Below, piece after piece: positions 42,677-52,368 of a DNA stretch of 64,000 nucleotides (position 1 is its first letter; the number at the start of each line of letters is the position of its first letter). Source of the stretch: an uncultured Bacteroidales bacterium (lineage in GTDB: Bacteria > Bacteroidota > Bacteroidia > Bacteroidales > Muribaculaceae); the NCBI GenBank assembly GCA_945829225.1, contig CALZTY010000004.1, forward strand, positions 35,131 through 99,130, given 5' to 3'. A model generated the notes under the pieces. That model made no database searches. It had not been told where the DNA came from and worked only from the letters and a program-made list of their open reading frames with translations. The position numbers and the translations under genes are program-made.

Positions 42677-44280
42677 TGACACCGCGCCGAAAAATGCCAC
42701 GCTTGATAGTAGCGCTCATCGCATCGATGACCGCTATGGCAGCCAATGCCCAGACTCCGGGTGTGCGCCCGCAGATAGTGGTGGGCATAGTCATTGACGG
42801 GCTTGATTATCAATATGTCGACTTGTTGCGCGGGCAGTTTGGCAACGGCGGCTTCAACCGTCTCCTCAGCGAGGGGGTAGTGTTGGCGAATGTCGACTAT
42901 GGCACCAATGTAGATGTGACAGCCGCTACCGCGATGTTGGTCACCGGTGCAGCACCGTCGGCAACCGCCATCACCGGCGCTATGACCTACAACCGCGAGA
43001 CTATGCGTGCCGATTGGTCGCTCCTCGACACCGAGATGCGCGGCACATACACCACGCAGACCCTGTCGCCGCGCCCCTTGGTGGTGGGCACCCTCTCAGA
43101 TGAGGTGCGCATTGCCGGAAGCGGTATCGCCCGCGTCTATGGTGTAGCAGCCGATGCCCAGCAGGCAGTCCTTCTTGCCGGGCATAGCGCCAACTGCGCA
43201 TTGTGGATCAATCCCGAGAACGGCAATTGGTCGTCGTCGTCATATTACACGGATGTACCCTCGTTTGTGGGCAAGCGCAACCGTAGCGAGTCGCTAAACC
43301 TGCGCCTGGATACCGTGCAGTGGACTCCTCTCAAGTCGCCCGAGGCATATAGTTGCCTTCCGGCTCATGTCACTCAGTATCCCTTCCGCTACATCTTTGC
43401 TCGCGGTGCACAAGACCGCTGGGTGAAGTTCATGTCATCGCCGATAGTCAATGCCGAAGTTACCGATATGGCAGGGCGTCTCGTTACCGAGCAGAAACTC
43501 GGGCACTCGGGGAGCCTCGATATGATATCCGTCGCTTACACCCTCCAGCCCTATGATTATACGGTTCGCGATGACAATCGCTACGAACTCATTGACGCCT
43601 ACTTGCGTCTTGACAATAATCTCGAGCAACTCATATCCACTGTCGAGAACAGCGTTGGTGGCGGACACGCGCTCTTCTTTGTAGCCGCGACCCCACCGGC
43701 AGGACGCTCGCGCCGCGACGACCCCGCGTGGGGCATACCCTATGGCGAGTTCTCGACCAACAAGGCAAAGTCGCTCCTCAATATGTACCTCATGGCTACA
43801 TATGGCAACGGCGACTGGATTGACTCCTACCACAACGGACAATTCTACCTCAATCATAAACTCATAGAGTCGCTGAGTCTTGACCCCACCGATGTGCGCG
43901 TCAAGGCAGCGCAATTCCTCACCCGCATGAGCGGTGTCGACCGCGTATACACCTGCGACGAAATCTTGCAGGCACGCGGCACCGAGTATGTGGCAATGTT
44001 GCGACGCAACAGCCATCCCACTTCACTGGGCGATTTGCTCGTCGAGGTATCTCCGGGCTGGGAAGTGGTCGACGATATCATCTCGCCGGCGAGCGAGAGC
44101 CGCATCCACTATGTGCGCCGCATAGCCACAGCCACGGCTCCGGTGATAATCCTCGCCCCGGGCGTCGACTCGCGAGTCATAGACACCCCTATAGATGTGC
44201 GCGCCATCACCCCCACGGTGGCACGCTTGCTGCGCATCCGTTCGCCCAACGGCGCGGCGATGCCACCAATGGTCTTCTAA
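42676..44280 (+). CDS. Alkaline-phosphatase-superfamily protein with degenerate metal sites
   Basis: A 534-residue secreted protein (signal peptide ends near ANAQ, residue 26). The fold is that of type I phosphodiesterase/PafA: VVGIVIDGLDYQYVD, the TAATAMLVTGAAPSATAI nucleophile loop, and DAYLRLDNNLEQL. However, the second metal site looks lost: where PafA has SxxDYxGH the sequence is YTLQPYDYTV, where it has TADHG it is VAATPP, and the HGI after the nucleophile loop is SATAI. The last His ligand is not found. I infer a pseudoenzyme or changed chemistry. It is coupled to lnb by TAATG and lies 50 bases before secA. Confidence 0.75.
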   Translation: MTPRRKMPRLIVALIASMTAMAANAQTPGVRPQIVVGIVIDGLDYQYVDLLRGQFGNGGFNRLLSEGVVLANVDYGTNVDVTAATAMLVTGAAPSATAITGAMTYNRETMRADWSLLDTEMRGTYTTQTLSPRPLVVGTLSDEVRIAGSGIARVYGVAADAQQAVLLAGHSANCALWINPENGNWSSSSYYTDVPSFVGKRNRSESLNLRLDTVQWTPLKSPEAYSCLPAHVTQYPFRYIFARGAQDRWVKFMSSPIVNAEVTDMAGRLVTEQKLGHSGSLDMISVAYTLQPYDYTVRDDNRYELIDAYLRLDNNLEQLISTVENSVGGGHALFFVAATPPAGRSRRDDPAWGIPYGEFSTNKAKSLLNMYLMATYGNGDWIDSYHNGQFYLNHKLIESLSLDPTDVRVKAAQFLTRMSGVDRVYTCDEILQARGTEYVAMLRRNSHPTSLGDLLVEVSPGWEVVDDIISPASESRIHYVRRIATATAPVIILAPGVDSRVIDTPIDVRAITPTVARLLRIRSPNGAAMPPMVF

Positions 44281-44330
44281 GTATCGCGCAGCATGCGCAC
44301 ATTTATTAACGCTAATAATCAACAATATAT

Positions 44331-47300
44331 ATGTCTTTAGAATCAATTCTCAAAAGTATTTTCGGCTCCAAGGCTCAGCGCGACCGCAAGCGCTATCTTG
44401 AGTTTGTAGCAAAAAATATTACTCCGCTGGCAGAGCAGTTCAAGGCTATGACCAACGACCAATTGCGCGAGACCGTCAACGGCATCCGCGCTGATATCCA
44501 CGAGGCTATCCGTCCCGACGAGGAAAAGATTGCCGAGTTGAAGGTGAAAATCGAGACACTGCCCCTCGACGAGCGTCAGCCCCTGTGGGACGAAATCGAC
44601 CACCTCGAGAAGAATATCAAGGAAACCCTCGAAGCCAAGTTGGAGGAGCACCTGCCGATGACTTTCGCCGCGATGCGCGATGCCGCACGCCGCTTTGCCA
44701 ACAACGAGACTGTCGAGGTGACCGCTTCGGCGCTCGACCGCGACCTCGCCGGTCAGGGCAAGGACTTTGTCACCATCGAGGGCGACAAGGCTATTTACCG
44801 CAACCACTGGATGGCAGGTGGCAACGAGGTTACCTGGGATATGGTGCACTACGATGTGCAGATGGTCGGTGGCAAGGTGCTCAATGAGGGCAAAATCGCC
44901 GAGATGGCTACCGGTGAAGGTAAGACCCTCGTCGCCACACTGCCCGTGTTCCTGCGCTCCCTCACCGGGCGCGGCGTTCACGTGGTAACCGTCAACGACT
45001 ACCTCGCCAAGCGCGACTCCGAGTGGATGGGACCGTTGTATCAGTTCCTCGGCTCGACAGTCGACTGCATTGATAAGCACCAGCCCAACACACCGGCTCG
45101 CCGTGCCGCATACAACTGCGACATCACCTATGGTACCAACAACGAGTTCGGCTTTGACTACCTCCGCGACAACATGGCGATGAGCCCCGAGGATATGGTG
45201 CAGCGCGGTCACTACTACGCAATCGTCGATGAGGTCGACTCGGTTCTCATTGATGATGCCCGTACCCCTCTGATTATCTCGGGTCCCGTGCCCAAGGGCG
45301 AGGAGCAGTATTTCAACGAGTATAAATATAATGTGGAGCGCGTGGTCAAGGCTCAGCGCTCGCTGGTCAACAGCATACTGGTTGAGGCAAAGGAAAAACT
45401 CGCCTCAGAGGACAAGGATGTCAAGAAAGAAGGCGCCTTGTTGCTCTTCCGCGCCTTCAAGGGTCTGCCCAAGTATCCGCCGCTGATTAAGTTCCTCAGC
45501 CAGGAGGGTATGAAGAATATCATGCTCGAGACCGAGGCACACTATCTCCAGGATAACGCTCGCGAGATGCCTATCGTCACCGACCCGTTGTACTTTGTTA
45601 TCGATGAGAAAAACCGCAGTGTCGAACTTACCGATAAGGGTATTGACGAACTCACCGGCAAGACAGATGACCCCAACTTCTTTGTCCTGCCCGATATCAC
45701 TACGCAACTTAGCGACTTGGAACATATCGCCGATACCGAGGAGCGCCAGACCCGCAAGGACGAGTTGATGCAAGACTATGCCGTCAAGGCGGAGCGTGTG
45801 CACACCGTCACCCAGTTGCTCAAGGCTTACACCCTCTTTGACAAGGATATCGAGTATGTAATCGACGACAATAAGATCAAAATCGTCGATGAGCAGACCG
45901 GTCGTATCATGGAAGGTCGTCGTTACAGCGACGGCTTGCACCAGGCTATTGAAGCCAAGGAAGGTGTCAAGGTAGAGGCAGCCACACAGACCTTTGCGAC
46001 CATCACCTTGCAGAACTACTTCCGTATGTACCACAAACTCGCCGGTATGACCGGTACCGCAGTCACCGAGGCGGGCGAGTTCTGGGATGTGTACAAACTC
46101 GAGATTGTCGAGATTCCTACCAACCGTCCTGTAGTTCGCGTGGATATGAACGACCGCGTGTACAAGACCAAGAAGGAAAAATATAAGGCAGTTATTGCCG
46201 AAATCGAGCGCCTCAACAAGATCGGTCGCCCGGTGCTGGTAGGTACCACATCGGTAGAAATCTCGGAGTTGCTGTCGCGAATGCTCGATATGCGCAAAAT
46301 CAAGCACAATGTCCTCAATGCCAAGTTGCACCAACGCGAGGCAGAGATTGTTGCGCTTGCGGGTCTGCCCGGCGCCGTGACCATTGCCACCAATATGGCA
46401 GGTCGTGGTACCGATATCAAGTTGCCGCAGGCGGTCAAGGATATGCAAGACCCGGCAATTGCCAAGGGCAAGATGGTGGGCGGTCTCGCTATCATCGGCA
46501 CCGAGCGCCACGAGTCGCGCCGCGTCGACCGCCAGTTGCGTGGTCGTTCGGGACGTCAAGGCGACCCCGGCTCCTCGGTATTCTTTGTGTCCTTTGAGGA
46601 CCAACTGATGCGCCTCTTCGCTACCGACCGCGTGATGAAGATGCTCGATACCTTCGGTCTCAAGGAGGACGAAATGATTGAGCATAAGATGGTTAACAAT
46701 GCCATCGAGAAGGCTCAGCGCCGTGTTGAGGAGAACAACTTCGGTATCCGCAAACGCCTCGTGGAGTATGACGACGTGATGAACAAGCAACGTAACTACA
46801 TCTACACCCGTCGTCAACACGCCCTCAAGGGTGAGCGCATCGGCATCGATATCGCCAATATGATTTATGATACCGTTGAGAACTTGGTGGACCAGTACGA
46901 GGCTGATTATCAGTCGCTTTCATTGGAAATTTTCCGCACATTCTCCATCGAGCCGCCCTACGACAAGGCAGAGTTCAGCCGTATCGACCGCGACGAGCGC
47001 ATCGAGCGACTACACGATGCCGCGATGAAGGCTCTTGACCGCAAGAACGACAAGATACGCGAGTTGGCAGTGCCCGTGCTGAAGAATTTGCTCGAGAATA
47101 GCGATTACAAGGGCAAGGTAATCGTGCCCATCACCGATGGCAAGCGTGTGTTCAACCTGCGCGTCGACCTTGCAGCAGCCGTCGAGACCGAGGGTCGAGC
47201 CATCATCAAGGAATGGCAACAAGCACTCTCGTTGGTGAGCATCGACGAGTTGTGGATGATGCACCTGCGCGAACTCGACCAGTTGCGTCAGTCGGTACAG

Positions 47301-47717
47301 AATGCTTCCTACGAGCAGAAAGACCCGCTGGTAATCTACAAGGTAGAGGCATTCCACCTCTTCCAGGATATGCTCTCGCGCCTGAATACCAAGATGGTGT
47401 CGACGCTGATGCGAGCCGCCTTGCATGTACGCGAGCAAGCGCCCCAAGATGGCACCCAGCAGGCACAGCATAAGGCACCCGAGATGCGCCAAGCCGCCCC
47501 GGAGATGCCACGTCGTTACAACTACACCACCTCCAAGGCAGATGCCAATAGCAGTGCCAATGCTGCACAGGATGCCCAGCGAGCCGCCGCCGCCGCACCG
47601 CGAGGCGAGCAACAGCGCACCGCACCCATCCACGTGGCACCGAAGGTCGGTCGTAATGACCCATGCCCATGTGGCTCCGGCAAGAAATTCAAGCAGTGCC
47701 ACGGTCGCATGCTGTGA
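44331..47717 (+). CDS. secA: Preprotein translocase ATPase SecA
   Basis: An 1128-residue motor that pushes preproteins through SecYEG. Walker A is [11 protein letters not shown] (about 191-201), motif [18 protein letters not shown], and [13 protein letters not shown] and [16 protein letters not shown] mark the second motor half. The preprotein cross-linking, helical scaffold and wing domains follow. The C-terminal tail is low-complexity, then a zinc-binding SEC-C motif, [19 protein letters not shown]. Extra length over E. coli (901) comes from insertions in the N-terminal third, including an E/K-rich helical segment near 65-110, which are common in Bacteroidetes. Confidence 0.98.
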   Translation: MSLESILKSIFGSKAQRDRKRYLEFVAKNITPLAEQFKAMTNDQLRETVNGIRADIHEAIRPDEEKIAELKVKIETLPLDERQPLWDEIDHLEKNIKETLEAKLEEHLPMTFAAMRDAARRFANNETVEVTASALDRDLAGQGKDFVTIEGDKAIYRNHWMAGGNEVTWDMVHYDVQMVGGKVLNEGKIAEMATGEGKTLVATLPVFLRSLTGRGVHVVTVNDYLAKRDSEWMGPLYQFLGSTVDCIDKHQPNTPARRAAYNCDITYGTNNEFGFDYLRDNMAMSPEDMVQRGHYYAIVDEVDSVLIDDARTPLIISGPVPKGEEQYFNEYKYNVERVVKAQRSLVNSILVEAKEKLASEDKDVKKEGALLLFRAFKGLPKYPPLIKFLSQEGMKNIMLETEAHYLQDNAREMPIVTDPLYFVIDEKNRSVELTDKGIDELTGKTDDPNFFVLPDITTQLSDLEHIADTEERQTRKDELMQDYAVKAERVHTVTQLLKAYTLFDKDIEYVIDDNKIKIVDEQTGRIMEGRRYSDGLHQAIEAKEGVKVEAATQTFATITLQNYFRMYHKLAGMTGTAVTEAGEFWDVYKLEIVEIPTNRPVVRVDMNDRVYKTKKEKYKAVIAEIERLNKIGRPVLVGTTSVEISELLSRMLDMRKIKHNVLNAKLHQREAEIVALAGLPGAVTIATNMAGRGTDIKLPQAVKDMQDPAIAKGKMVGGLAIIGTERHESRRVDRQLRGRSGRQGDPGSSVFFVSFEDQLMRLFATDRVMKMLDTFGLKEDEMIEHKMVNNAIEKAQRRVEENNFGIRKRLVEYDDVMNKQRNYIYTRRQHALKGERIGIDIANMIYDTVENLVDQYEADYQSLSLEIFRTFSIEPPYDKAEFSRIDRDERIERLHDAAMKALDRKNDKIRELAVPVLKNLLENSDYKGKVIVPITDGKRVFNLRVDLAAAVETEGRAIIKEWQQALSLVSIDELWMMHLRELDQLRQSVQNASYEQKDPLVIYKVEAFHLFQDMLSRLNTKMVSTLMRAALHVREQAPQDGTQQAQHKAPEMRQAAPEMPRRYNYTTSKADANSSANAAQDAQRAAAAAPRGEQQRTAPIHVAPKVGRNDPCPCGSGKKFKQCHGRML

Positions 47718-47796
47718 TTTCTTAAAAAATGTTTGTCGCAAAACTATTCACACCCCTCGAGCGTTTGATAGATAACCAACTAAAAACAAGAAAACT

Positions 47797-48000
47797 ATGA
47801 AAGGTGTCGAAATCGCAATTGCCGCATTAGGCGGCGCAGTGGTAGGCGCAGCAATCGCCTTGTTGTTTGCCCCGCAATCGGGTAAGCGCACCCGTTGCCA
47901 ACTTCGTCAGTTGATACGCGAGAAATGCCCATGGGCGTGTGAGAAAGATGTTGAAAAACTCGCCGACGAACTGGAAAACACAGTAGTAGATCCCGCCTAA
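47797..48000 (+). CDS. YtxH-domain small membrane protein
   Basis: A 67-residue protein with a glycine-rich N-terminal membrane helix (IAIAALGGAVVGAAIALLFAP, about 5-25) followed at once by the QSGKRTR motif that defines YtxH, then a short charged tail. These proteins are linked to stress responses but their function is not known. It lies 79 bases after secA, ends before a strong terminator, and stands next to a holin-like gene, a grouping often seen in Bacteroidetes. Confidence 0.85.
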   Translation: MKGVEIAIAALGGAVVGAAIALLFAPQSGKRTRCQLRQLIREKCPWACEKDVEKLADELENTVVDPA

Positions 48001-48009
48001 CCACATCTA

Positions 48010-48051
48010 TGGGGGCTTCACCGGTGCATACCATGTGAAGCCCCCATTTTT
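48010..48051 (+). terminator. Terminator after the ytxH-type gene
   Basis: A perfect 12-bp stem (48010-48021 with 48035-48046), 13-base loop, and TTTTTAT after it. It closes the long rny-secA-ytxH run. Confidence 0.93.
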
Positions 48052-48078
48052 ATATATCATCACGTTATTTCCCTAATT

Positions 48079-48444
48079 ATGACCGACAATCAACACCCTG
48101 TGCGCCACTTGATTGACTCCTTGAGGCGCTACGTAATGCTCAATATCGACTATGCCCGTCTCACCGCTGCCGAGAAGACCACAGTACTCCTCGCCGGCAT
48201 CGCATTTTATGCCGTGATGGTCATTTTGGCTACTCTCGTGCTCATTTTCGTATCCATAGGGGTAGGGCACTTGTTGGCGGCTACCATTGCACCGGTATGG
48301 GCATTTGTCTTTGTAGCAGCCTTTTATGTGTTGTTGCTTGTTGCGGTCGTCATCTTCCGCCGACAGTTGTTTGTCAATCCAATTGCACGATTTGTATCGC
48401 GAATATTTGTTAACCCTCCCCGGGATAAATCATCACAACAATGA
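48079..48444 (+). CDS. Holin-like (YqjE/DUF1469-type) membrane protein
   Basis: A 121-residue protein with an N-terminal amphipathic segment (HLIDSLRRYVMLNIDYARLTAAEK in parts) and two membrane helices at about 35-65 and 70-95. This is the layout of the Actinobacteria/YqjE 'phage holin family' proteins, which despite the name occur in non-phage positions together with YtxH proteins. No lysis genes are nearby. It overlaps the next gene by ATGA. Function is unknown. Confidence 0.8.
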   Translation: MTDNQHPVRHLIDSLRRYVMLNIDYARLTAAEKTTVLLAGIAFYAVMVILATLVLIFVSIGVGHLLAATIAPVWAFVFVAAFYVLLLVAVVIFRRQLFVNPIARFVSRIFVNPPRDKSSQQ

Positions 48445-48683
48445 AACCGCTCGACACACAATGGAAGGGTTACACCCTCGACGAGTTGCGCTATCAGCGC
48501 CTCTCTACACGCATAAATATAGAATTGGAGAAGGAGCGACTTCAGCAACGCCTGCCGTCGCTGAACCCCATAGAAATGGTGGCTCCGACCTTGGTGCGCG
48601 TGGTGCGTAGCGTCAAGTATATCGACTTGATAGTCATCGTGCTACGCCTTGTGCGCCGTATTTTTAGCAAAAATTCCAAGTAA
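48441..48683 (+). CDS. Conserved hypothetical protein, 80 aa
   Basis: A small protein coupled to the holin-like gene. The first two thirds are charged and helical (WKGYTLDELRYQRLSTRINIEL in parts, then KERLQQRLPSL); the end holds a short hydrophobic, basic stretch (YIDLIVIVLRLVRRIF) that may attach it to the membrane. I do not recognise a family. The trio with YtxH and the holin-like protein suggests a membrane-stress role, which is inference only. Confidence 0.7.
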   Translation: MKPLDTQWKGYTLDELRYQRLSTRINIELEKERLQQRLPSLNPIEMVAPTLVRVVRSVKYIDLIVIVLRLVRRIFSKNSK

Positions 48684-48690
48684 AAATTAG

Positions 48691-48762
48691 TACCTCCGAG
48701 GGGAATCGAACCCCTATCTAACCTTTAGGAGAGGCTTGTTCTATCCATTGAACTACGAAGGC
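48691..48762 (-). tRNA. tRNA-Arg (anticodon CCT)
   Basis: The minus strand folds as a complete 72-nt tRNA: acceptor GCCTTCG with CGGAGGT (two wobble pairs), D-stem GTTC/GAAC, anticodon stem AGCCT/AGGTT with loop CTCCTAA, and T-stem AGGGG/CCCCT around TTCGATT. The anticodon is CCT, reading AGG. CCA is not encoded. It lies 12 bases after the stop of the TPR gene on the same strand, so it may be cut from the same transcript. Confidence 0.95.
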
Positions 48763-48774
48763 GTCTACGGCAGA

Positions 48775-50376
48775 TTACTTGCCGAAGATGTAATTGTATG
48801 ACTGCATGAGTCGCAGGAAGCGCAAGTCGTCGCGAAGCGCGCCGGCGTTCACGGGACCATCGGTGTTGTCCATCCAATTGTGGTTGTCGCTGTAACCGGC
48901 TTGCAGAGAGCGCTCTACGCATTGGAGTGCGCGGTCGTCCTCGCCACGCTGGATCCAGTAGCAAGCGCCGAGGTAATTGTTGCGGCCGTCGTTGTCGGGC
49001 ACGGTGGTGAGGATGTTATTCATCCATTCATCGCCCTCGTCGGTGCGACCGAGCGCCATGAGAGCAAAGCCGCGGAGCGATGATACATCGGTGTCGGCAA
49101 AGCCTTCAACATCAAGGGCTTGCTGGTAGAAAGAGCGAGCGGCAGAGGGCTGATTGAGGAAAGACTCATGAATCCAAGCGCGAAGGATATAAACCTCGGG
49201 ATTGTTGGCATCGACCATAGAAGCCTCGCCGAGGACGGCAACGGCTTGCTCGTAGTCTTTTTTGTCGACCCAGTTGAGAGCCATTTCGATAAGCCCGGGC
49301 ACGTATTCGCGGTCGAGAATCATGGCATGGCTGGCGGCGGCGATAGCCTCGTCGTGGCGACCCTGAGCACGCATGATGCGCGAGCGCACTACATAATATT
49401 CGGCGACGGTACCGCCCGAGGCGCTGATTGCTTGGTCAATCTGAGCCATAGCCTCGTCGTAGCGGCTTAAGCCAAGTTGGCAACGTGCAATCGAGGCGTT
49501 GAGCCCGTGGTAGTTGTAGAGTCGGTGGTCGATGATGGTCTGGAAGTCCTCGATAGCGGCGAGGTAATTGTAGTGAGCCTGAGCGATAGTGGCGCGGAGG
49601 TAGCGGTACATGCCGTTGCCGGGCACGCGTTCGATGGCGGCGGTGAGCCCATCGATGGTGGCTTTGTAGTTGGTGTTGCCGTAGTCAAAGAGGGCATTAA
49701 TGGCTTTGCGGTTGTTGGAGTTAAGCGACATAGCCACGAGTATATCCTCGATGGCACCGTTGTGGTCGCCCATGGTCTTGCGGACGGCAGCGCGTTGGAG
49801 GTAACTCTCGGGGTCGTTGGGAGCGAAAGATACCGACTGCGACAACAGGTCGGTGGCGGTGTTGTAGTCGCCTTGAGCGACTGCCACGCGAGCCAATCCG
49901 ATGAGAGCCTCGGCGCTGCGTGTATTCATGCGCTGTATTTTGAGGTAGTCCTGGCGGGCATTCTCGTAGTCGCCGAGTTCGAGGGCAGTATTGGCGCGCT
50001 GATAGATGGCTTGCATCGACTGACCGTCGAGTGCGACAGCCGAGTTGAGGTCGGCGAGTGCTTGCTCGGGTTGCCCGATGTGGTTGTAGATACCTGCTCG
50101 GAGCATATATGCCTGGAAGCGTGTGCCGTCGCTATTGTCGGTAGGAGCGTATACCAAGGCATTGTTCACGTCGTCGAGGGCGCGTAGGTATTCGCCGTGG
50201 CGATAGTATTCGTTGGCGCGGCGGAACCATGTGAGGTGGTCCTTGGGGTTGACGCGTAATTGTTGGTCGTAGGCGCGGATGACTGCTTGAGTCATAGGAT
50301 TGTCAATAATAGCAATTGCCGATTGAGTGCACATCAGTGCGGCAGCGACTATCAGTGTGGTCTTGAAAATATTCAT
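48775..50376 (-). CDS. TPR-repeat protein, periplasmic
   Basis: A 533-residue protein with a signal peptide (1-22, SAIA) and about twelve tetratricopeptide repeats from residue 30 to 500 (repeated W/Y-LGRA-Y--G-Y--A--D---A pattern, for example YYRHGEYLRALDDVNNAL and YQRANTALELGDYENAR). No enzymatic domain. TPR arrays bind partner proteins; the target is unknown. The C-terminal SLQAGYSDNHNWMDNTDGPV is like Sel1/TPR proteins that end in a conserved 'distance' module. The neighbours give no further clue. Confidence 0.85.
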   Translation of the reverse strand: MNIFKTTLIVAAALMCTQSAIAIIDNPMTQAVIRAYDQQLRVNPKDHLTWFRRANEYYRHGEYLRALDDVNNALVYAPTDNSDGTRFQAYMLRAGIYNHIGQPEQALADLNSAVALDGQSMQAIYQRANTALELGDYENARQDYLKIQRMNTRSAEALIGLARVAVAQGDYNTATDLLSQSVSFAPNDPESYLQRAAVRKTMGDHNGAIEDILVAMSLNSNNRKAINALFDYGNTNYKATIDGLTAAIERVPGNGMYRYLRATIAQAHYNYLAAIEDFQTIIDHRLYNYHGLNASIARCQLGLSRYDEAMAQIDQAISASGGTVAEYYVVRSRIMRAQGRHDEAIAAASHAMILDREYVPGLIEMALNWVDKKDYEQAVAVLGEASMVDANNPEVYILRAWIHESFLNQPSAARSFYQQALDVEGFADTDVSSLRGFALMALGRTDEGDEWMNNILTTVPDNDGRNNYLGACYWIQRGEDDRALQCVERSLQAGYSDNHNWMDNTDGPVNAGALRDDLRFLRLMQSYNYIFGK

Positions 50377-50415
50377 TGTGAAGTAGTTGAAATATCGTGG
50401 TTACAAAATAGAGTG

Positions 50416-50446
50416 CAAAGTTACCGATTTTTCGCTCAAGGGGCAA
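50416..50446 (-). promoter_or_regulatory. Promoter of the TPR gene
   Basis: On the minus strand TTG (50446-50444) and TAACTTTG (50423-50416) are 20 bases apart; the ATG is 40 bases downstream. Confidence 0.75.
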
Positions 50447-50462
50447 TAATTCGCGCAGTTAT

Positions 50463-51563
50463 TTAACATTGTTTAGAAGCGGCATAAGCGCGCCATCGCT
50501 CCATCATGGCGGTCATATCCTCGGGAATAGGCGCCGAGAAGTCCATTTCTTCGCCGGTGACCGGGTGTCGGAAGCCCAGGGTGCGAGCGTGGAGGGCTTG
50601 GCGCGGGCACAGCGCCATGCAACTGTGTACGAATGCCTTGTATGTAGCGGAGGGGATGCCTCGGAGCACTTGGTCGCCGCCGTAACGCTCGTCATTGAAT
50701 AGCGGATGCCCTATGTGGCGCATGTGTACGCGTATCTGGTGGGTGCGTCCGGTCTCGAGCACGCATTTCACTACGGACACAAAGCCCAGTGGCTCAATTG
50801 TTTCGTAGTGAGTGACGGCGTGCTTGCCGCGGTCACCATTCGGCTCGAAGACCGCCATGCGCAGGCGGTCGTGCGGGTCGCGGTCAATGTTGCCCTCGAT
50901 GCGACCAGCCGGGGGGTCGGGGCGCCCCCACACCACTGCAACATACTCGCGGCGAGTGGTTTTGTTGAAAAATTGTCGTCCGAGGTCGGTCTTGGCATCG
51001 GGGGTCTTGGCGACGACCAGGAGCCCGGAGGTATCCTTGTCGATGCGGTGAACAAGCCCCATGCGCGGGTCCTTGACATCGTAGTCGGGGTTGTCCTTGA
51101 AGTGCCAGGCGAGGGCATTGACCAGAGTGCCGTCCCAATTGCCGTGTCCGGGGTGGACCACCATTCCGGCGGGCTTGTTCACCACCAGCACGGTGTCGTC
51201 CTCGTAGACGATGTCCAGTGGAATGTCTTGGGCGACGACCTCGAAGTCGTAGCGCGGGCGGTCCATCACTACTTGCACCACGTCGCCGGGCTTGACGCGG
51301 TAGTTGCTCTTGACGGGGCGCCCATTGACGATGATGCAACCGGCATCGGCGGCTTGTTGTACGCGATTGCGCGAGGATTTCTGTAGGCGAGCGACCAAGA
51401 ATTTGTCGACGCGGAGCAGTTCTTGCCCACGGTCGGCTACAAAGCGAAAGTGCTCATAAAGTTCACGGTCGTCGGAGCCGTCGATAATCACCGGCACGGG
51501 ACCGTCGGGCACATCGGGGTCGTACTCGACCAAGTCCTCATCGAGCACCGGAGTATCTATCAT
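50463..51563 (-). CDS. rluD: RluA/RluD-family 23S rRNA pseudouridine synthase
   Basis: A 366-residue enzyme. The N-terminal S4 domain (about 50-110: LRVDKFLVARLQKSSRNRVQQ in parts, INGRPVKSNYRVKPGD) binds RNA; the catalytic core has VVNKPAGMVVHPG and the active-site Asp in LVHRIDKDTSGL, then AVVWGRPDPPAGRI and TGRTHQIRVH. RluD normally modifies helix 69 of 23S rRNA; RluD rather than RluA/C is likely because of the S4 domain, but is not proven. An acidic N-terminal 40-residue extension is unusual. It overlaps the PASTA gene by ATGA. Confidence 0.9.
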   Translation of the reverse strand: MIDTPVLDEDLVEYDPDVPDGPVPVIIDGSDDRELYEHFRFVADRGQELLRVDKFLVARLQKSSRNRVQQAADAGCIIVNGRPVKSNYRVKPGDVVQVVMDRPRYDFEVVAQDIPLDIVYEDDTVLVVNKPAGMVVHPGHGNWDGTLVNALAWHFKDNPDYDVKDPRMGLVHRIDKDTSGLLVVAKTPDAKTDLGRQFFNKTTRREYVAVVWGRPDPPAGRIEGNIDRDPHDRLRMAVFEPNGDRGKHAVTHYETIEPLGFVSVVKCVLETGRTHQIRVHMRHIGHPLFNDERYGGDQVLRGIPSATYKAFVHSCMALCPRQALHARTLGFRHPVTGEEMDFSAPIPEDMTAMMERWRAYAASKQC

Positions 51564-52195
51564 AAGTCGCTATATGATGACATATTCTGCAGGTCCTCAA
51601 TGACCGCTTCCTCGGCGGTGCCTATTGAGTCGACGGGTTCCTCGATAGCGACACCTACCTCGAGGGTTACTGTAGCATCAACCGAGATTACCGAGCCTAC
51701 ACCGATGGGGTGCCCATCGGCGCGAGCGCTCTCCACCAAGTCGGGGTACTGCGACGGCACGTTGATAAAGCGTATACCCGATACACCGAGGGCGGTGAGG
51801 TAAGAAACAGCCTGGCGGGAAGAGACACCGGTGATGGGCATGGTAATAGTCACATGCTTGGGCGAGAAGGCGGTGACAGTCACATAGATATTGCGTCCGC
51901 GCTTAACCACCGAGCCCGCTTTGGGCCATAATTCCACGATGGTGCCGGGAGCAATGTTTTTGTCGTATATTGAGTCGGAGATTTCAATCGAGAGTCCGTT
52001 TTCCTCCAAAACAGCCTCGGCTTGTGCATAAGTCATATTCTTAATCTCGGGCACAGTGGCGTCGCTGTTGTGGCGAGTCCATAAATCTACAAATAAGCCA
52101 CCCAACCACACCAATACTATTGATACTAATACTATATATATTAATGTAGCAATGACGGGGTAGTTGTCGTTGAATGCTTTTATCTTATTCCACAT
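51560..52195 (-). CDS. Membrane-anchored PASTA-domain protein
   Basis: A 211-residue protein; I choose the ATG at 52195 (MWNKIKAFNDNYP) over the longer frame because the promoter lies within the upstream stretch. One membrane helix (about 14-37) is followed by two PASTA domains (about 44-110, VPEIKNMTYAQAEAVLEENG in parts; and 116-182). PASTA domains bind muropeptides or lipid II in kinases and PBPs, but here neither a kinase nor a transpeptidase is attached. It may be a wall-sensing or scaffolding protein. It is coupled to the pseudouridine synthase gene, a pairing kept in many Bacteroidetes. Confidence 0.85.
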   Translation of the reverse strand: MWNKIKAFNDNYPVIATLIYIVLVSIVLVWLGGLFVDLWTRHNSDATVPEIKNMTYAQAEAVLEENGLSIEISDSIYDKNIAPGTIVELWPKAGSVVKRGRNIYVTVTAFSPKHVTITMPITGVSSRQAVSYLTALGVSGIRFINVPSQYPDLVESARADGHPIGVGSVISVDATVTLEVGVAIEEPVDSIGTAEEAVIEDLQNMSSYSDL

Positions 52196-52218
52196 GATAA
52201 TTATTTTGTTTTGCAGCG

Positions 52219-52249
52219 CAAATTTAGCAAAACTATTCCAAAATGCCAA
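52219..52249 (-). promoter_or_regulatory. Promoter of the PASTA-rluD pair
   Basis: On the minus strand TTG (52249-52247) and TAAATTTG (52226-52219) are 20 bases apart; it sits 23 bases before the ATG at 52195. Confidence 0.75.
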
Positions 52250-52300
52250 CTATATGAGCAATAAGCGTTGAAAATGAATGTTTTTTAACGTATAATAAAG

Positions 52301-52330
52301 TTGGATTTTATTAAAAATGCATTAACTTTG
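52301..52330 (+). promoter_or_regulatory. Promoter of the first subtilase gene
   Basis: TTG at 52301-52303 and TAACTTTG at 52323-52330, 19 bases apart, an ideal match; the ATG is at 52369. Confidence 0.8.
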
Positions 52331-52368
52331 CGAATTGATAAGAGAAACTACAAAAAACCATACATAAA

